A stretch of 7,228 nucleotides of DNA from an uncultured Erysipelotrichaceae bacterium. Lineage in GTDB: Bacteria; Bacillota_I; Bacilli_A; RF39; UBA660. The notes under the pieces are model-generated. The model made no database searches. It saw nothing but the letters and a program-made list of their open reading frames with translations, and was not told the origin of the DNA. Location: assembly GCA_902803685.1 (NCBI GenBank), contig CADCQR010000002.1, positions 1 through 7,228 of the forward strand, in the 5' to 3' direction. The first letter of the stretch is position 1. The number at the start of each line of letters is the position of its first letter. The translations under genes were made by a program, and so were the position numbers. Shown one piece after another: positions 4,824 through 7,228 of this stretch.

Positions 4824-7228
4824 ATGTTAGAGACAAAATATGATCATAAAAAAACTGAATTAGGAAAATATTCATATTGGAAAAAGAAAGGCTATTTTGC
4901 AAGCGATAATAAAAGTTCTAAACCACATTATTGTATTGTAATTCCACCACCTAATGTTACTGGTAAATTGCATTTAGGTCATGCCTATGATACTGCTATA
5001 CAAGATATTATTATCCGTTACAAACGAATGCAAGGTTTTGATACTCTATGGTTACCAGGTATGGATCATGCTGCTATAGCAACAGAAGCAAAAGTTGTAA
5101 AGAAATTAAAAGATGAAGGTATTGATAAATACGGATATGGAAGAGATAACTTCTTAAATGCATGTTGGGATTGGACTAAAGAGTATAGTGGCAAAATCCG
5201 TGATCAGTGGGCAGGTTTAGGATTATCTGTTGATTATAGTAAAGAAAGATTTACCTTGGATGAAAAATTGAATAAAGCTGTTACTAAGGTATTTGTTGAC
5301 TACTACAATAAAGGGCTAATATATCGTGGGGAAAGAATTATTAACTGGGATCCTTCTGCTCAAACGGCATTATCAAATGAAGAAGTTATATATAAAGATG
5401 TTGATGGAGCATTTTATCACTTAAAATATCAATTAGAAGATAGCGACGAATTCTTAGACGTAGCTACTACTCGTCCTGAAACATTATTTGGTGATACTGC
5501 TGTAGCGGTTAATCCAAGTGATGAGAGATATAATAAATTAATTGGAAAAAATGTCATTTTACCAGTTATTGGAAGAAAAATACCTATTATCGGTGATGAA
5601 CATGCTGATCCAGAATTTGGTACTGGTTGTGTTAAAATAACACCTGCGCATGATCCAAACGACTTTGAAGTTGGAAATAGACATAATTTAGAGAGAATTG
5701 TAGTAATGAATAAAGACGCTACAATGAACGAAAACGCTGGAAAATATTGTGGTTTAACTCGTGAGGCTTGCCGTGAAGAATTGCTTAAGGACTTAAAAAA
5801 TGATGGTTTATTATTAAGTATAGAGAAAATGACTCACTCTGTTGGTCATAGTGAAAGAACCGGTGTAATGGTAGAACCATATTTGTCAAAACAATGGTTT
5901 GTAAAGATGCGTCCATTAGCTGATGCCGTTTTAGCCAATCAAAAAGATAAAGAAAAGAAAGTTAACTTTGTTCCTACTAGATATGAGAAAACTATGAATC
6001 ATTGGATGGAAATAACATATGATTGGTGTATTTCTCGTCAATTATGGTGGGGGCATAGGATACCAGCATGGTATAAAGGTGACGAAGTATATGTAGGAAT
6101 GGAACCTCCAACTGGTGATGGTTGGGTTCAAGATGAAGACGTTCTTGATACATGGTTTAGTTCGGCGCTATGGCCTTTCTCAACGTTGGGATGGCCAGAA
6201 ACAACTGACGATATGAAATCTTACTTTCCAAACGATGTTTTAGTTACAGGTTATGATATCATACCTTTTTGGGTTAATAGAATGACTTTTCAATCCTTAG
6301 AATTAACAGGAAAAAGACCTTTCAAAGATGTTATTATACATGGGCTTATTCGTGATAAACTTGGTCGTAAATTCAGTAAATCATTAGGAAATGGAATTGA
6401 TCCATTTGATATGGTTGAAAAATATGGCGCTGATTCTTTAAGATATTATTTAACTACAGATGTAGCATTGGGCACAGATTTAAGATTTGACGAGGTAAAG
6501 GTTGCATCTACATGGAACTTTATTAATAAAATTTGGAATGCTTCAAGATTTGTTTTAATGAATATAGAAAACATCAAAGAAATAAAATTAAATAACTTAA
6601 AAAATGAAGATAAATGGATTCTTTCAAAATATAATAAATTAGTAAAATCTATGAGTAAACATATGGACAAATATGAATTTAATTTAGCTAGTGCTGAATT
6701 TTATGATTTTACTTGGAATATGTTCTGTGATTATTACATAGAGATGGCTAAATATTCCTTAGACGACGTAACTACGCAAAGTACTTTGTGCTATGTATTA
6801 ACCGGTATTTTAAAATTATTACATCCATTTATGCCGTTTGTCACTGAAGAAATATATGGAATGCTTCCTATAAAAGATAATGAATCAATAATGATTTCAG
6901 AATATCCTAAATATGATAAAAAGTTAGTATTTAAAGAGGAAGAATTAGCTGTTGATGATGCTATTGAATTCATAAAAAATTTCAGAAATATAAAGGCGGA
7001 AAACAATATTGCAAAAGATGCAAAAGTTATGTTTGATACTACTGATGATAATGAGTTAATTGTTAAAATGTTAAAAATAAGAGACAACATTATTGATAAA
7101 CCATTGGGAATAAAAGCTTATAAAGTATTCTCTGATAGAGTTAAAGCTACTATTTACTTTGAAAAAGTAGAATCCGAGGCAGATAAAGCTTTAAAATTAC
7201 AGCAAATTGAGCAATTGAAAAGTAGCAT
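4824..7228 (+). CDS. valS: valyl-tRNA synthetase, 3' end cut by the window edge
   Basis: A cytoplasmic class I aminoacyl-tRNA synthetase that charges tRNA-Val with valine using ATP and removes mischarged threonine. The frame is open for 801 codons to the edge; the family is about 880 residues, so roughly 80 C-terminal residues are missing. Seen in order: catalytic [13 protein letters not shown] with the HIGH-type HLGH at 50-53; CP1 editing-domain motifs [10 protein letters not shown] at 215-224 and [19 protein letters not shown] at 266-284; WWGH at 408-411; DVLDTWFSS at 439-447, a ValRS hallmark; the KMSKS-type loop as KFSKS at 516-520; the anticodon-binding helical domain from about 596 (DKWILSK) through CDYYIEMAK (635-643) and [12 protein letters not shown] (667-678); and the beginning of the C-terminal coiled-coil arm. 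Valine rather than isoleucine specificity is called from [13 protein letters not shown] and VLDTWFSS. All required catalytic motifs are present, so it should be active. It has its own promoter, lacks a T-box leader, and may continue into an operon beyond the edge. Confidence 0.97.
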   Translation, partial: MLETKYDHKKTELGKYSYWKKKGYFASDNKSSKPHYCIVIPPPNVTGKLHLGHAYDTAIQDIIIRYKRMQGFDTLWLPGMDHAAIATEAKVVKKLKDEGIDKYGYGRDNFLNACWDWTKEYSGKIRDQWAGLGLSVDYSKERFTLDEKLNKAVTKVFVDYYNKGLIYRGERIINWDPSAQTALSNEEVIYKDVDGAFYHLKYQLEDSDEFLDVATTRPETLFGDTAVAVNPSDERYNKLIGKNVILPVIGRKIPIIGDEHADPEFGTGCVKITPAHDPNDFEVGNRHNLERIVVMNKDATMNENAGKYCGLTREACREELLKDLKNDGLLLSIEKMTHSVGHSERTGVMVEPYLSKQWFVKMRPLADAVLANQKDKEKKVNFVPTRYEKTMNHWMEITYDWCISRQLWWGHRIPAWYKGDEVYVGMEPPTGDGWVQDEDVLDTWFSSALWPFSTLGWPETTDDMKSYFPNDVLVTGYDIIPFWVNRMTFQSLELTGKRPFKDVIIHGLIRDKLGRKFSKSLGNGIDPFDMVEKYGADSLRYYLTTDVALGTDLRFDEVKVASTWNFINKIWNASRFVLMNIENIKEIKLNNLKNEDKWILSKYNKLVKSMSKHMDKYEFNLASAEFYDFTWNMFCDYYIEMAKYSLDDVTTQSTLCYVLTGILKLLHPFMPFVTEEIYGMLPIKDNESIMISEYPKYDKKLVFKEEELAVDDAIEFIKNFRNIKAENNIAKDAKVMFDTTDDNELIVKMLKIRDNIIDKPLGIKAYKVFSDRVKATIYFEKVESEADKALKLQQIEQLKSS

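Noticed and set aside
6446..7090. Two minus-strand open frames (6446-6670 and 6791-7090) inside valS
   Set aside because: Both are shadows of the conserved valS anticodon-binding and C-terminal regions.

Overview
The window is AT-rich throughout and carries four protein-coding genes and part of one tRNA gene. It looks like chromosomal DNA of a low-GC bacterium of the Bacillota/Mycoplasmatota type (Bacilli-like). The evidence is strong AGGAGG-type ribosome binding sites, short AT-rich intergenic regions, a Bacillota-style tRNA-Trp, and valyl-tRNA synthetase and magnesium P-type ATPase sequences of that kind. Tryptophan is written TGG in the translated genes, no in-frame TGA was found, and the visible tRNA-Trp has a CCA anticodon. 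This supports the standard bacterial code (table 11) over the Mycoplasma code. Genus or species cannot be given from the sequence alone.

Layout, left to right. Positions 1-46 (minus) are the 5' portion of a tRNA-Trp gene that runs off the left edge. Positions 47-220 are a divergent intergenic region with a good plus-strand promoter whose -10 box sits inside a 7-bp inverted repeat. Positions 221-1192 (plus) encode a 323-residue protein of no assigned family; its spaced Cys, His and Asp motifs suggest a transglutaminase-like cysteine-enzyme fold. It converges, with a 3-bp gap, on an MgtA-type P-type ATPase gene (minus, best start 3787, stop at 1196). Upstream of that is a 242-residue membrane-anchored protein of unknown function (minus, 3923-4651), followed by its own intrinsic terminator. 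Positions 4652-4823 hold back-to-back promoters. From 4824 to the right edge runs valS (plus), cut off after 801 codons.

The genes do not form one operon. Each has its own promoter candidate, and the 242-residue gene has a terminator before mgtA, so this is a run of independent units: translation (tRNA-Trp, valS), cation transport (mgtA) and two uncharacterised proteins. The points most worth following are the putative Cys-His-Asp enzyme with its symmetrical promoter, the altered ion-site residues in the ATPase, the KFSKS version of the KMSKS loop in valS, and the lack of the usual riboswitch (M-box) and T-box leaders. I see no mobile element, CRISPR array or phage gene, and no clear multi-gene novel system.
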